From positions 1 to 26,353 of the forward strand of contig JAFLDQ010000036.1 in the NCBI GenBank assembly GCA_017302355.1: DNA of 26,353 nucleotides, in the 5' to 3' direction. A program made the position numbers and the translations under genes. Shown here in pieces: positions 18,866-26,097 of the stretch (the first letter of the stretch is position 1; each line of letters starts with the position of its first letter). The notes beneath the pieces were generated by a model. The model did not search any database and had not been told where the DNA came from. It saw only the letters and a program-made list of their open reading frames with translations. Source of the DNA: Dechloromonas sp. GTDB taxonomy: Bacteria; Pseudomonadota; Gammaproteobacteria; Burkholderiales; Rhodocyclaceae.

Positions 18866-19816
18866 TCAACGGGCCTGAACGACCCGTTTTCCATCCCCCG
18901 AGGGGACTTGAGCCGCAGGCTGCTCGACCCGCCGGGCGTCGACAAACGGCGGCGCCCTGCCGGGCGCCGCATAGTCAGCCGTCGCCAGTTGGCCGAACTT
19001 CGGCGTGAAGACATGGGGCGGATCGCCGACGGAGAAGCGGAATGGCACTGAAACCATCGCGAACCGGTCGTTCCTGCGCACCAGTTTTTGCACGACGAAA
19101 TGCAGGTGCGGGCCGGATGTGTAGCCGGTGGCGCCCGATTGCCCGATGACGGTCCCGGCGCTTACCCTTTCTCCCGGACGCACGCGGACCCCGCCGGGCG
19201 CCAGGTGGGCGTAGGTTGCCACGGTTTCGTCGGCATGCAGGATGCGGACGTAATTGGCCATCGCCAGCAGCCCACGATCCTTGCCGCCGAAGCGGTTCGC
19301 CGCTTCGGTCTCGATCACCACGCCATCGCGGGCGGCGACGACGGGCGTATTCTCGGGCATCGTGAAATCGACGGCATGCTCGCTGTCCTCGGCGGTGTGG
19401 GTGGTCAGCGGGCCGCCGGGAGCCTGGCTGATGACGAAGCTGCGGCCGTCGGCGAAGGGCAGGCGGTAGGTTGCACGCGGGTCGGGGACGGCGTGGAAGC
19501 TGCCGACGCTGAAGGTCGATTGCGTCGAGAAGCGGAGGCCGCGTCCCGGGTGGGCCGGGCGGACCTGCAGGAGCAGCGCTTCGCTGTAGGGGCGCACCAC
19601 GGCGAAAACGGGCAGGGGCGAGGTCGTGCGGGCATTGTCCGCCGCGCTCAGCGCGAGCCGCACCGACACCGGGGCCGGGCCGCGATTGTGGGCGATCAGG
19701 TCGCTGCCCGAGGCGCTGCGCTCGGCGCGCAGCGAAAAGGGATACGCCTGTCTGGCGCTGGCAACGCCCGGGAGCGTGCAGGCCATCAACAGCCAGAAGA
19801 TCAACAGTCGGCGCAT
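18866..19816 (-). CDS. Secreted M23-family (LytM-like) metallopeptidase
   Basis: A 316-residue exported protein. The N-terminus MRRLLIFWLLMACTLPGVASA is a signal peptide with cleavage after ASA. Residues about 30-120 form a beta-rich N-terminal domain I do not recognise. The C-terminal half is the M23 peptidase fold: 'EHAVDFTMPENTPVVAARDGVV', then 'ANYVRILHADETVATYAHLAPGG', 'GTVIGQSGATGYTSGPHLHFVV'. The GPHLHF pair and the AVDF aspartate are the usual zinc-site residues; the first histidine is placed slightly differently from the LytM H-x3-D pattern, so peptidoglycan cleavage is likely but not certain. The ATG was taken at the signal peptide; a TTG lies five codons upstream and neither has a good ribosome binding site. 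It follows the His-rich gene on the same strand by 75 bases. Confidence 0.85.
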   Translation of the reverse strand: MRRLLIFWLLMACTLPGVASARQAYPFSLRAERSASGSDLIAHNRGPAPVSVRLALSAADNARTTSPLPVFAVVRPYSEALLLQVRPAHPGRGLRFSTQSTFSVGSFHAVPDPRATYRLPFADGRSFVISQAPGGPLTTHTAEDSEHAVDFTMPENTPVVAARDGVVIETEAANRFGGKDRGLLAMANYVRILHADETVATYAHLAPGGVRVRPGERVSAGTVIGQSGATGYTSGPHLHFVVQKLVRRNDRFAMVSVPFRFSVGDPPHVFTPKFGQLATADYAAPGRAPPFVDARRVEQPAAQVPSGDGKRVVQAR

Positions 19817-19891
19817 GGGGCGGGGCAGCAAGGGGGCGACAACTGCACACTGTACCGCCTGGGCGGCATGCCGTCGACGGACCCGCGATGG

Positions 19892-20308
19892 TCAGCGGGC
19901 GGGGACCGCCTGCCAGCCTTCGGGGCAGTAATCGACGTTCGGGTAGTACTGCCCGGCCGATCCGCAATAGTTCCAGTAGCCGGCTGCCCGGCTCCCGTAA
20001 ACCGGGCGTGGTTCGACGAAGACCGGCTGTGGCTCGACGTAGGCCGGGGCGGGCGCGTAGTAGGTCGAGGCGGCAATGCCGGCGGCGATGCCGGTAATCG
20101 CCAGCAGGGCGGCCGGGCCGGCCCAGCCGTAGCCGCGGCGGTGACCGTGGTCATGACGGGGCGGCGCCGGCCGGTAGTCGCCGTGGCCGTGGTGACGGGG
20201 CGCCGGCCGGTAATAGCCGCGGTCGTGTCCGTGGTCGGCCAGGGCCGGGGTGGAAGTTCCGAGCGCGATGCAGAGAGCGCCGCAGAGGGAGAGGATGGTC
20301 GTTTTCAT
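19892..20308 (-). CDS. Secreted His/Tyr-rich protein with conserved C-terminal Cys motif
   Basis: A 138-residue protein beginning MKTTILSLCGALCIALGTSTPALA, a clear signal peptide. The mature part opens with a His/Gly/Arg/Pro-rich region (about 25-65, repeats of HGHD, YRPAP and RHHGHG), then a hydrophobic glycine/alanine segment (AGPAALLAITGIAAGIAAST) that could insert in a membrane. A Pro/Val/Tyr-rich linker (YVEPQPVFVEPRPVY) and a C-terminal block WNYCGSAGQYYPNVDYCPEGWQ follow. That YC....YYP.V..CP.GW ending recurs in many small exported proteobacterial proteins of unknown role. The His cluster could bind metal; this is inference. The ATG sits at the signal peptide, although the frame is open much further upstream. 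Confidence 0.75.
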   Translation of the reverse strand: MKTTILSLCGALCIALGTSTPALADHGHDRGYYRPAPRHHGHGDYRPAPPRHDHGHRRGYGWAGPAALLAITGIAAGIAASTYYAPAPAYVEPQPVFVEPRPVYGSRAAGYWNYCGSAGQYYPNVDYCPEGWQAVPAR

Positions 20309-20490
20309 AAGCCAAACAACGCGGTGGGGCGCTGGCCGATGACGGCGGGGCGAGCCGGACATGTGAGGAATTGTTACAGGCCGGCGTTTCGCCCTGTGAG
20401 ACAATCGCTGCGGGAATGCCGGATGCCGGTTGCCCCGCGAGTGAGGACTTCCTTGAGGGCGCGGTCGACCGGAAAATTGCCGCGAAAATG

Positions 20491-20515
20491 AAAAAAAGCC
20501 TTGTCGAGACAAGGC
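20491..20515 (-). terminator. Rho-independent terminator of tRNA-Leu
   Basis: On the minus strand, GCCTTGT and ACAAGGC pair around a CTCG loop and are followed directly by seven T residues. It lies about 16 bases downstream of the tRNA 3' end, and would end the tRNA transcript before it reaches the downstream minus-strand genes. Confidence 0.9.
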
Positions 20516-20531
20516 CTTCCATCAAGATCGC

Positions 20532-20616
<85 letters not shown>

Positions 20617-20636
20617 ACAGGTGCGAAGAGCGGTGA

Positions 20637-20664
20637 ATTATAAAGAAAGTGAATTGCATGTCAA
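20637..20664 (-). promoter_or_regulatory. Consensus sigma-70 promoter of tRNA-Leu
   Basis: On the minus strand TTGACA (20664-20659) and TATAAT (20642-20637) are both perfect matches, with a 16-base spacer, about 20 bases before the tRNA 5' end. The -35 box overlaps the rnr start codon (20658-20660) by two bases on the opposite strand. Confidence 0.9.
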
Positions 20665-22868
20665 GGAAAAAGCCATCGGCGATCCGCCGTGCGGACCCCT
20701 TCTTTGAGCGCGAAGCGGCCCGTTATGACCTGCCGCTCCCGTCGCGCGAATACGTCTCGCAGATCCTGGCCGACGAGGGTCGTCCGGTCACCTTCGGCGA
20801 ATTGAGCAGACTGCTCGACATCGCCGCGACCGAACAGGAAATGTTCCAGCGCCGGCTCGGCGCGATGGAGCGCGAAGGCCAGTTGATGCGCAACCGCAAG
20901 GGCGCCTACATCCTGCCCGAGCGCGCCAGCCTGACGCCGGGGAAAATCCAGGGCCACCCGGACGGCTACGGCTTCCTGATCCCCGATGATGGCAGCGCCG
21001 ACATCTTTCTCGACCAGCACCAGATGGCCAAGGTGCTGCACGGTGACCGCGCCCTGGTGCGGCTTACCGGCGTCGACCGCAAGGGACGCCCCGAGGGCGG
21101 CATCGTCGAAGTCACCGAGCGCGCCAATACCCGTGTCGTCGGCCGGGTGCTCGTCGAGCACGGTCTGGTCTTCGTGGTGCCGGAGAACAAGCGCATCGCC
21201 CAGGACATTCTGGTGCCACCGGAGAAGAGGGCGAAGATCAAGCCGCAGTCGGGGCAGGTGGTGATGGTCGACATCATCGAACAGCCGAGCAAGTTCGCCA
21301 AGCCGATCGGGCGCATTTCCGAGGTGCTGGGCAATTATGCCGATCCGGGCATGGAGATCGAGATTGCGCTGCGCAAGCACGACCTGCCGTTCGAGTTTTC
21401 GAAAGCGGCGCTGGCCGAGAACAAGGCGCTGCCGGACAGGATCAGAAAGGCCGATCTGGCGGGGCGCGACGATCTGCGCGGACTGCCGCTGGTCACCATC
21501 GACGGCGAAACGGCGCGCGATTTCGACGATGCCGTTTACTGCGAGAAGAAGGGCCGCGGCTGGCGGCTGGTGGTGGCGATCGCCGACGTCTCGCACTACG
21601 TGCAACCGGGCATGGCGCTCGACGCCGAGGCGATGGAGCGCGGCAACTCGACCTATTTTCCGCGCCGCGTCATCCCGATGCTGCCGGAGAAACTCTCCAA
21701 CGGCATCTGTTCGCTGAACCCGGACGTCGACCGGCTGGCGATGGTCTGCGACATGGAGATCGGCGCTGGCGGCGCGATCGGCAAGTACCGCTTCTACCGG
21801 GCGGTATTCCGCTCGCAGGCGCGGCTGACCTACAACCAGGTCTGGTCGTGGCTATCGCGCGCGACGCAGCCGGAAACGGACCTTCATATCGGGTTGCAGC
21901 CGCAGTTGGACAATCTCTACAAGCTGTTCAAGACGCTGCACACGGCGCGCGGCAAGCGCGGGGCGATCGATTTCGAGACCACCGAAACGCAGATGCTCTT
22001 CAATGAACAGGGCAAGATCGAGAACATCGTGCCGGTCGTGCGCAACGACGCGCACCGGATCATCGAGGAATGCATGCTGGCGGCCAACGTCTGCGCTTCG
22101 GATTTCCTTGCGGGCCACAAACAGACCTGCCTGTATCGCATCCACGAAGGCCCGTCGGCGGAAAAGCTCAAGAACCTGCGGACCTTCCTCGGCGAGTTCG
22201 GGCTGGCGCTGGGGGGCGGCGACGATCCGCGGGCCAGGGATTACGCGGTGCTGCTCGAGCAAGTGAAGCAGCGGCCGGATTTTCAGCTCCTGCAGACGGT
22301 CATGCTGCGCTCGCTCAAGCAGGCGCTATACAGCCCGGACAATGTCGGCCACTTCGGGCTGGCCTACGAGCACTACACGCATTTCACGTCGCCGATCCGC
22401 CGTTACCCCGACCTGCTGGTGCATCGCGCGATCAAGGCCGTGCTCGCCGGCGCGAAGTACGCTCCGGCGGGGAACTGGGACGACATCGGCCTGCACTGCT
22501 CGGCGACCGAGCGGCGCGCCGACGAGGCGACGCGCGATGTCGAGAGCTGGCTCAAGTGCTTCTTCATGAAGGAGCGCATCGGCGAGGAGTTCGACGGCAC
22601 CATCTCGGCGGTGACCGCCTTCGGCATCTTCGTGGCGCTCGACACGATCTACATCGAAGGCCTGGTGCATGTCTCCGAACTCGGCGCCGACTACTTCCAG
22701 TTCGACAACATCAAGCACCAGATGCTCGGCGAACGGACCGGTCAGCGTTTCCGTCTCGGCGATCGCGTGCGCGTCAGGCTGGTGCGCGCCGACCTGGAAA
22801 GCAACAAGATCGACTTCGTTCTGGTCGACGAAAAAACGTTGCGAAAAACGGCCCGAACGGGGCGTTGA
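20658..22868 (+). CDS. rnr: Ribonuclease R
   Basis: A processive 3'-to-5' exoribonuclease of the RNase II/RNB family, active on structured RNA in mRNA, rRNA and tmRNA-tagged RNA decay. The product has 736 residues: an N-terminal winged-helix region (about 25-85), cold-shock domains (about 90-245), the RNB domain with TIDGETARDFDDAVYC, whose Asp282, Asp288, Asp290 and Asp291 match the catalytic metal ligands of the E. coli enzyme, and an S1 domain at about 641-725. It ends 11 residues later, so the long lysine-rich tail of E. coli RNase R (813 residues) is missing. An in-frame GTG lies nine bases upstream of the ATG. There is only a weak AAAG-type ribosome binding site. The usual partner rlmB does not follow; convergent serA does. 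Confidence 0.96.
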   Translation: MSRKKPSAIRRADPFFEREAARYDLPLPSREYVSQILADEGRPVTFGELSRLLDIAATEQEMFQRRLGAMEREGQLMRNRKGAYILPERASLTPGKIQGHPDGYGFLIPDDGSADIFLDQHQMAKVLHGDRALVRLTGVDRKGRPEGGIVEVTERANTRVVGRVLVEHGLVFVVPENKRIAQDILVPPEKRAKIKPQSGQVVMVDIIEQPSKFAKPIGRISEVLGNYADPGMEIEIALRKHDLPFEFSKAALAENKALPDRIRKADLAGRDDLRGLPLVTIDGETARDFDDAVYCEKKGRGWRLVVAIADVSHYVQPGMALDAEAMERGNSTYFPRRVIPMLPEKLSNGICSLNPDVDRLAMVCDMEIGAGGAIGKYRFYRAVFRSQARLTYNQVWSWLSRATQPETDLHIGLQPQLDNLYKLFKTLHTARGKRGAIDFETTETQMLFNEQGKIENIVPVVRNDAHRIIEECMLAANVCASDFLAGHKQTCLYRIHEGPSAEKLKNLRTFLGEFGLALGGGDDPRARDYAVLLEQVKQRPDFQLLQTVMLRSLKQALYSPDNVGHFGLAYEHYTHFTSPIRRYPDLLVHRAIKAVLAGAKYAPAGNWDDIGLHCSATERRADEATRDVESWLKCFFMKERIGEEFDGTISAVTAFGIFVALDTIYIEGLVHVSELGADYFQFDNIKHQMLGERTGQRFRLGDRVRVRLVRADLESNKIDFVLVDEKTLRKTARTGR

Positions 22869-22877
22869 CCGCAGCAG
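22710..22877 (+). repeat. Parent copy of a 168-base direct repeat (3' end of rnr)
   Basis: This segment covers the last 53 codons of rnr with its stop plus nine bases beyond it. It aligns without gaps to 25618-25785 in the same orientation; I count about 18 mismatches by eye. The match ends exactly where the rnr terminator hairpin begins. Confidence 0.88.
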
Positions 22878-22906
22878 GGTGGGCAAGCCGTCGCCGGCTG
22901 CCCACC
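22878..22906 (+). terminator. Terminator hairpin after rnr
   Basis: A stem of seven plus five base pairs (GGTGGGC-AGCCG with CGGCT-GCCCACC), with one bulged A and a TCGC loop, starts ten bases after the rnr stop. It is followed by ATTT only, so termination may be partial. It stands between rnr and the convergent serA and could serve both. Confidence 0.6.
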
Positions 22907-22959
22907 ATTTCCGCCCCCGCTCCTCCCGAAACTCCCCTGCCGCCGTCGTCCGCGCCTTG

Positions 22960-24138
22960 TCAGGCGCCGATGACGCGCACGCGAATCACGTGCGGCGTTG
23001 CCTCGATGGAGGCAACCACGTCGGAACCGGGGGCGCCTTCGACATCGATGAGGTTGAACGCCAATTCGCCGCGGCTCTTGTTCATCATGTCGATGACATT
23101 GACCTTGTGCTCGGCGAGGATGGACAGCACATTGCCGAGTACGCCCGAGACGTTCTCGTTGGAAAAGGTGATGCGCGATGTGCCCGGCGAGCGCTCCATG
23201 TTCACGGCGGGGAAGTTGACCGAATTGGCGATGTTGCCGTTTTCCAGGTAATCCATGATCTGGTTGGCCGCCATCACCGCGCAGTTCTCCTCGGACTCTT
23301 CGGTGCTGGCGCCGATGTGCGGCATGGCGATCACATCCGCCCGCCCGAGCATCGCCGGCTCGGGAAAATCGCACACATAGGCGCCGAGCTTGTCCTGATC
23401 CAGACTGCGCAACACGGCGGCCGGGTCCACAATGGCTTCGCGGGCAAAGTTCAGGAGGATGGCGCCCTTCTTGATCGAGGCCAGCGCATCGTCGTTGATC
23501 ATGTGGCGCGTCGCATCCATCGCCGGCACATGCAGCGAAACGTAGTCCGAGCGCGCCAGCAGGGTCGGCAGGTTCTCCATGCGGGTGACCTCGTTGGACA
23601 GGCGCCAGGCGGCGTCGATCGACAATACCGGATCGAATCCCACCACGTTCATGCCCATGGCCAGCGCCATGTCGGCCACCATCGAGCCGATCGCCCCGAG
23701 GCCGACGATGCCCAGGGTCTTGCCCCTGATCTCGTTGCCGGCGAAACGCGACTTCTCCTTCTCCAGCAACTGCGCCATTTCGCCCGCATCGGTCATGCTG
23801 GTGAGCGACTGAACGTAAGCCAGGCCAGGGAGAATGCCGCGCGTGGCCAGCAGCATGCCGGCCATCACCAGTTCCTTGACGGCATTGGCGTTGGCGCCCG
23901 GCGTATTGAACACGACGATTCCAAGCTTGCTGTACTCGGCAACCGGGACGTTGTTTACCCCGGCGCCGGCGCGGGCCGCCGCCAGCAGTGTTCCCGGGAT
24001 TTCCACGCCCTGCAGCTTCTGGCTGCGCAGCAGGAACGCGTCCGGATGACCGATATCGCTGCCGACTTCGTAATTCTGGCGTGAAAACCGTTCCAGTCCC
24101 TTGACTGAAATCTTGTTGTAGGTACGTACTTTGAACAT
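22960..24138 (-). CDS. serA: D-3-phosphoglycerate dehydrogenase
   Basis: The first enzyme of serine synthesis, oxidising 3-phosphoglycerate with NAD. The protein has 392 residues: a substrate domain split around the Rossmann domain, with GLGAIG at 146-151 as the nucleotide loop. Arg233 (FAREAIVD), Glu260 (DFPEP) and His274 (PHIGASTEESEENC) sit in the positions of the catalytic Arg, Glu and His. The last 70 residues form an ACT domain (SRITFSNENVSGVLGNVLSILAEHKVNV), the site of serine feedback in related enzymes. The short form with one ACT domain fits a serA paired with serC. A GAAGGA element lies 11 bases before the ATG. It follows serC by 35 bases, so one transcript is likely. Confidence 0.95.
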   Translation of the reverse strand: MFKVRTYNKISVKGLERFSRQNYEVGSDIGHPDAFLLRSQKLQGVEIPGTLLAAARAGAGVNNVPVAEYSKLGIVVFNTPGANANAVKELVMAGMLLATRGILPGLAYVQSLTSMTDAGEMAQLLEKEKSRFAGNEIRGKTLGIVGLGAIGSMVADMALAMGMNVVGFDPVLSIDAAWRLSNEVTRMENLPTLLARSDYVSLHVPAMDATRHMINDDALASIKKGAILLNFAREAIVDPAAVLRSLDQDKLGAYVCDFPEPAMLGRADVIAMPHIGASTEESEENCAVMAANQIMDYLENGNIANSVNFPAVNMERSPGTSRITFSNENVSGVLGNVLSILAEHKVNVIDMMNKSRGELAFNLIDVEGAPGSDVVASIEATPHVIRVRVIGA

Positions 24139-24173
24139 GATCTTTGTTTTTCCTTCGGTGGATTTATCCCGAT

Positions 24174-25289
24174 TCAGGCCTTGACTTCGTTATAGGCCCA
24201 GGTCAACCACGGCAGCAGGGCCTGCAAGTCCTCGCTCTGCACGGTGGCGCCACACCAGATGCGAATGCCGGCGGGAGCGTCCTTGTAGGCGCCGATGTCA
24301 TGAGCCGCGCCGTGGGTGTCCAGCAACTTCACCATTTGCTTGACCTGATCCGCGCTGACGTCGACGGTCAGGCAGACGCTGGTGTTGGAGCGGGTGGCCG
24401 GATCCCTGGCCAGGAAGGAAATCCAGTCGTTGGTGGCAACAAAATCGGCGATGACCTTGAGGTTGGCTTCACTGCGTGCGATGGTGGCCGGCACGCCACC
24501 GATGCTCTCCACCCAGGCCAGGGCGTCGAGATAGTCGGCCACGCACAACATCGACGGTGTATTGATGGTTTCGCCCTTGAACAGACCCTCGCTGAGTTTG
24601 CCGCCCGAGGTCATGCGGAAGACCTTGGGCATCGGCCAAGGCGGTGAATAGGTCTCAAGGCGGGCCACTGCGCGCGGACCCAGGATCAGCATGCCGTGAG
24701 CGCCTTCGCCACCCAGCACTTTTTGCCACGAGTAGGTCACCACGTCGAGCTTGTCCCATGGCAGCTCCATGGCAAACACGGCGGAGGTCGCGTCGCAAAT
24801 GGTCAGGCCAGCGCGGTCTGCGGGAATCCAGTCGCCGTTGGGAACCTTGACGCCCGAGGTCGTGCCGTTCCAGGTGAACACCACGTCGTTATTGAAATCC
24901 ACGCGGGAGAAGTCGACGATCTCGCCGTAGCCGGCTTCGAGCTTGTTGACGTTGGGCAGTTTGAGCTGCTTGATGATGTCCGTCGCCCAGCCCGAACCGA
25001 AGGACTCCCAAGTCAGCACATCGACGCCGCGTTGCCCAAGGAGGGACCACATCGCCATTTCCACCGCGCCCGTGTCCGAACCGGGAACGACAGCCACGCG
25101 GTAGCCCTCGGGCAATCCCAGAATGCGCGCGGACTCGGAACAGGCCAGACCCAGGGCCTTCTTGCCCAGCGCCGAGCGATGCGAACGCCCCAGGGTGTCG
25201 AGTTGCAGGGTCGAGACGTTGTAGCCCGGGCGCTTGCTGCATGGGCCGGACGAGAAATTGGGATTCTTGGGTTTGACCGTGGGTTGCAT
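24174..25289 (-). CDS. serC: Phosphoserine aminotransferase ([11 protein letters not shown] type)
   Basis: The second enzyme of serine synthesis, a PLP-dependent class V aminotransferase converting 3-phosphohydroxypyruvate and glutamate to phosphoserine. The length is 370 residues. It starts [18 protein letters not shown], which marks the form found in Alphaproteobacteria and some archaea (TIGR01365 as I recall), not the E. coli form with its NFSAGPA start. Lys190 in [14 protein letters not shown] is the Schiff-base lysine, and [14 protein letters not shown] supplies the PLP-holding Asp. The ATG at 25289 was chosen because the conserved N-terminus follows at once; a start 12 codons upstream is less likely. 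The first gene of the serC-serA pair, it has a leader of about 90 bases with a hairpin. Confidence 0.93.
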   Translation of the reverse strand: MQPTVKPKNPNFSSGPCSKRPGYNVSTLQLDTLGRSHRSALGKKALGLACSESARILGLPEGYRVAVVPGSDTGAVEMAMWSLLGQRGVDVLTWESFGSGWATDIIKQLKLPNVNKLEAGYGEIVDFSRVDFNNDVVFTWNGTTSGVKVPNGDWIPADRAGLTICDATSAVFAMELPWDKLDVVTYSWQKVLGGEGAHGMLILGPRAVARLETYSPPWPMPKVFRMTSGGKLSEGLFKGETINTPSMLCVADYLDALAWVESIGGVPATIARSEANLKVIADFVATNDWISFLARDPATRSNTSVCLTVDVSADQVKQMVKLLDTHGAAHDIGAYKDAPAGIRIWCGATVQSEDLQALLPWLTWAYNEVKA

Positions 25290-25318
25290 CGTGATCTCGC
25301 GTGTAGGAACAAAGGAAA

Positions 25319-25347
25319 CGGCCAATTACCCTGCGGGTATCCGGCCG
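25319..25347 (-). promoter_or_regulatory. Hairpin in the serC leader
   Basis: CGGCC pairs with GGCCG around an internal loop, and inside it TACCC pairs with GGGTA around a three-base loop. It lies 30 bases before the serC start, within the presumed leader transcribed from a TACAAT-type -10 box at 25373-25378 (minus strand, no clear -35). It could affect translation or serve as a protein site; no known riboswitch is recognised. Confidence 0.35.
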
Positions 25348-25378
25348 ATGCTGGAGGAAGCTCAAGGGCGATATTGTA

Positions 25379-25617
25379 ACAATCCGCATGCCAAAAGACA
25401 CGCTTCAGCCTTGTCTGATGCGTTGTGAGCCTGAGCGGGGAGGCGTCCTTGAAGCGAAGCACGGGCCTGATGCAAGAAGGTGGAGGGGTAAGGGGCAGCC
25501 GGTCGATCATTCCCGAGACGGTGATCAACATGGGCGAAATGCGACTTTGCACGACCGAGCAAATCTGGCAATTTCCTGGCGCTGGCGCGCCGTCGAGGCT
25601 GCACGGCAGGCGACGAC
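25379..25617. other. Gene-poor stretch between serC leader and rnr copy
   Basis: No credible gene is seen here. Frames running through it are short or continue antisense to, or out of frame with, the rnr remnant. A short frame from ATG 25530 (MGEMRLCTTEQIWQF) faintly resembles the start of some IS integrase-type transposases, but it breaks down within 20 codons. Confidence 0.5.
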
Positions 25618-25785
25618 ATCCAGTACCAGATGCCAGGCGAACGCACCGGTCAGCGCTTCCGTCCTGGCGATCGCGTGCGCGTCAGGCGGGTGCGCGCCGA
25701 CCTCGAAAGCCAAGAGATCGACTTCGTTCCGGTCGACGAAAAACCATCGCGAAAAACGGCCCGACCGGGGCGTTGACCGCAGCAG
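25618..25785 (+). pseudogene. Diverged partial copy of the rnr 3' end
   Basis: A remnant of RNase R comprising the last 53 codons, the stop (25774-25776) and nine bases beyond. The frame is intact and reads IQYQMPGERTGQRFRPGDRVR, then EIDFVPVDEKPSRKTARPGR, against IKHQMLGERTGQRFRLGDRVR and KIDFVLVDEKTLRKTARTGR in the full gene. About 18 of 168 bases differ, and many differences change amino acids, so it either decays as a pseudogene or came from another strain's rnr. It corresponds to the end of the S1 domain and the C-terminus. No start codon or ribosome binding site serves it. It has the same orientation as rnr, and serC-serA lies between the two copies. Confidence 0.85.
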
Positions 25786-26097
25786 CGCCGGTGTGGCCGC
25801 CGATCAGCTCTGGAAATCCAGAATTCATATGGCAAGGGTCTAGTTCAGATCAGGACTGACAGGCAAGAATCGACCCTGAAGAGACGTTCGCCGTCTCGGT
25901 AGCCCTGTGGCAGGTTTCTGGGCGGAGCTGTCGTACGACGAAGAGGTTGAGCGAGAACTGCTCGGTCTTTGCCGACCTTGACTTATTGGAGCTTCTTGCA
26001 AAACTATTTTTGGAAGAACTGCCTAAAATTTGCGCCGGCCCCGATTTTTCTGTACACGAATTTGGGGTTAAATCGTGTCTGAAGAAGGAGTCGTAAA
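25786..26097. other. Gene-poor, partly AT-rich stretch before the transposase
   Basis: No gene is recognised. Bases from about 25980 to 26080 are much richer in A and T than the rest of the window (for example TTGCAAAACTATTTTTGG and CCTAAAATTTGCG), which fits the non-coding end of an insertion sequence. A plus-strand frame open from 25860 to 26096 lacks an ATG or GTG and is not called. A palindrome is listed separately. Confidence 0.5.
26054..26078. repeat. Inverted repeat upstream of the transposase gene
   Basis: ACACGA and TCGTGT form a perfect six-base stem, extended by TTT/AAA after one bulged A, with a GGGGTT loop. It ends six bases before the transposase ribosome binding site. It could be part of an insertion-sequence end or a transposase-binding operator; the matching far end lies outside the window. 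Confidence 0.45.

Noticed and set aside
20362..20379. PhoB-box-like direct repeat upstream of the His-rich gene (CTGTAAC, then CCTCACA 11 bases on)
   Set aside because: Only a few positions match the CTGTCAT consensus, too few to claim a site.
25425..25859. Plus-strand frame of 144 codons right of serC
   Set aside because: It runs through the rnr remnant in a wrong frame and its protein lacks any family feature; the same out-of-frame peptide appears opposite the true rnr end.
25860..26096. Open frame of 79 codons before the transposase
   Set aside because: It has no ATG or GTG, only internal TTG codons without a ribosome binding site.
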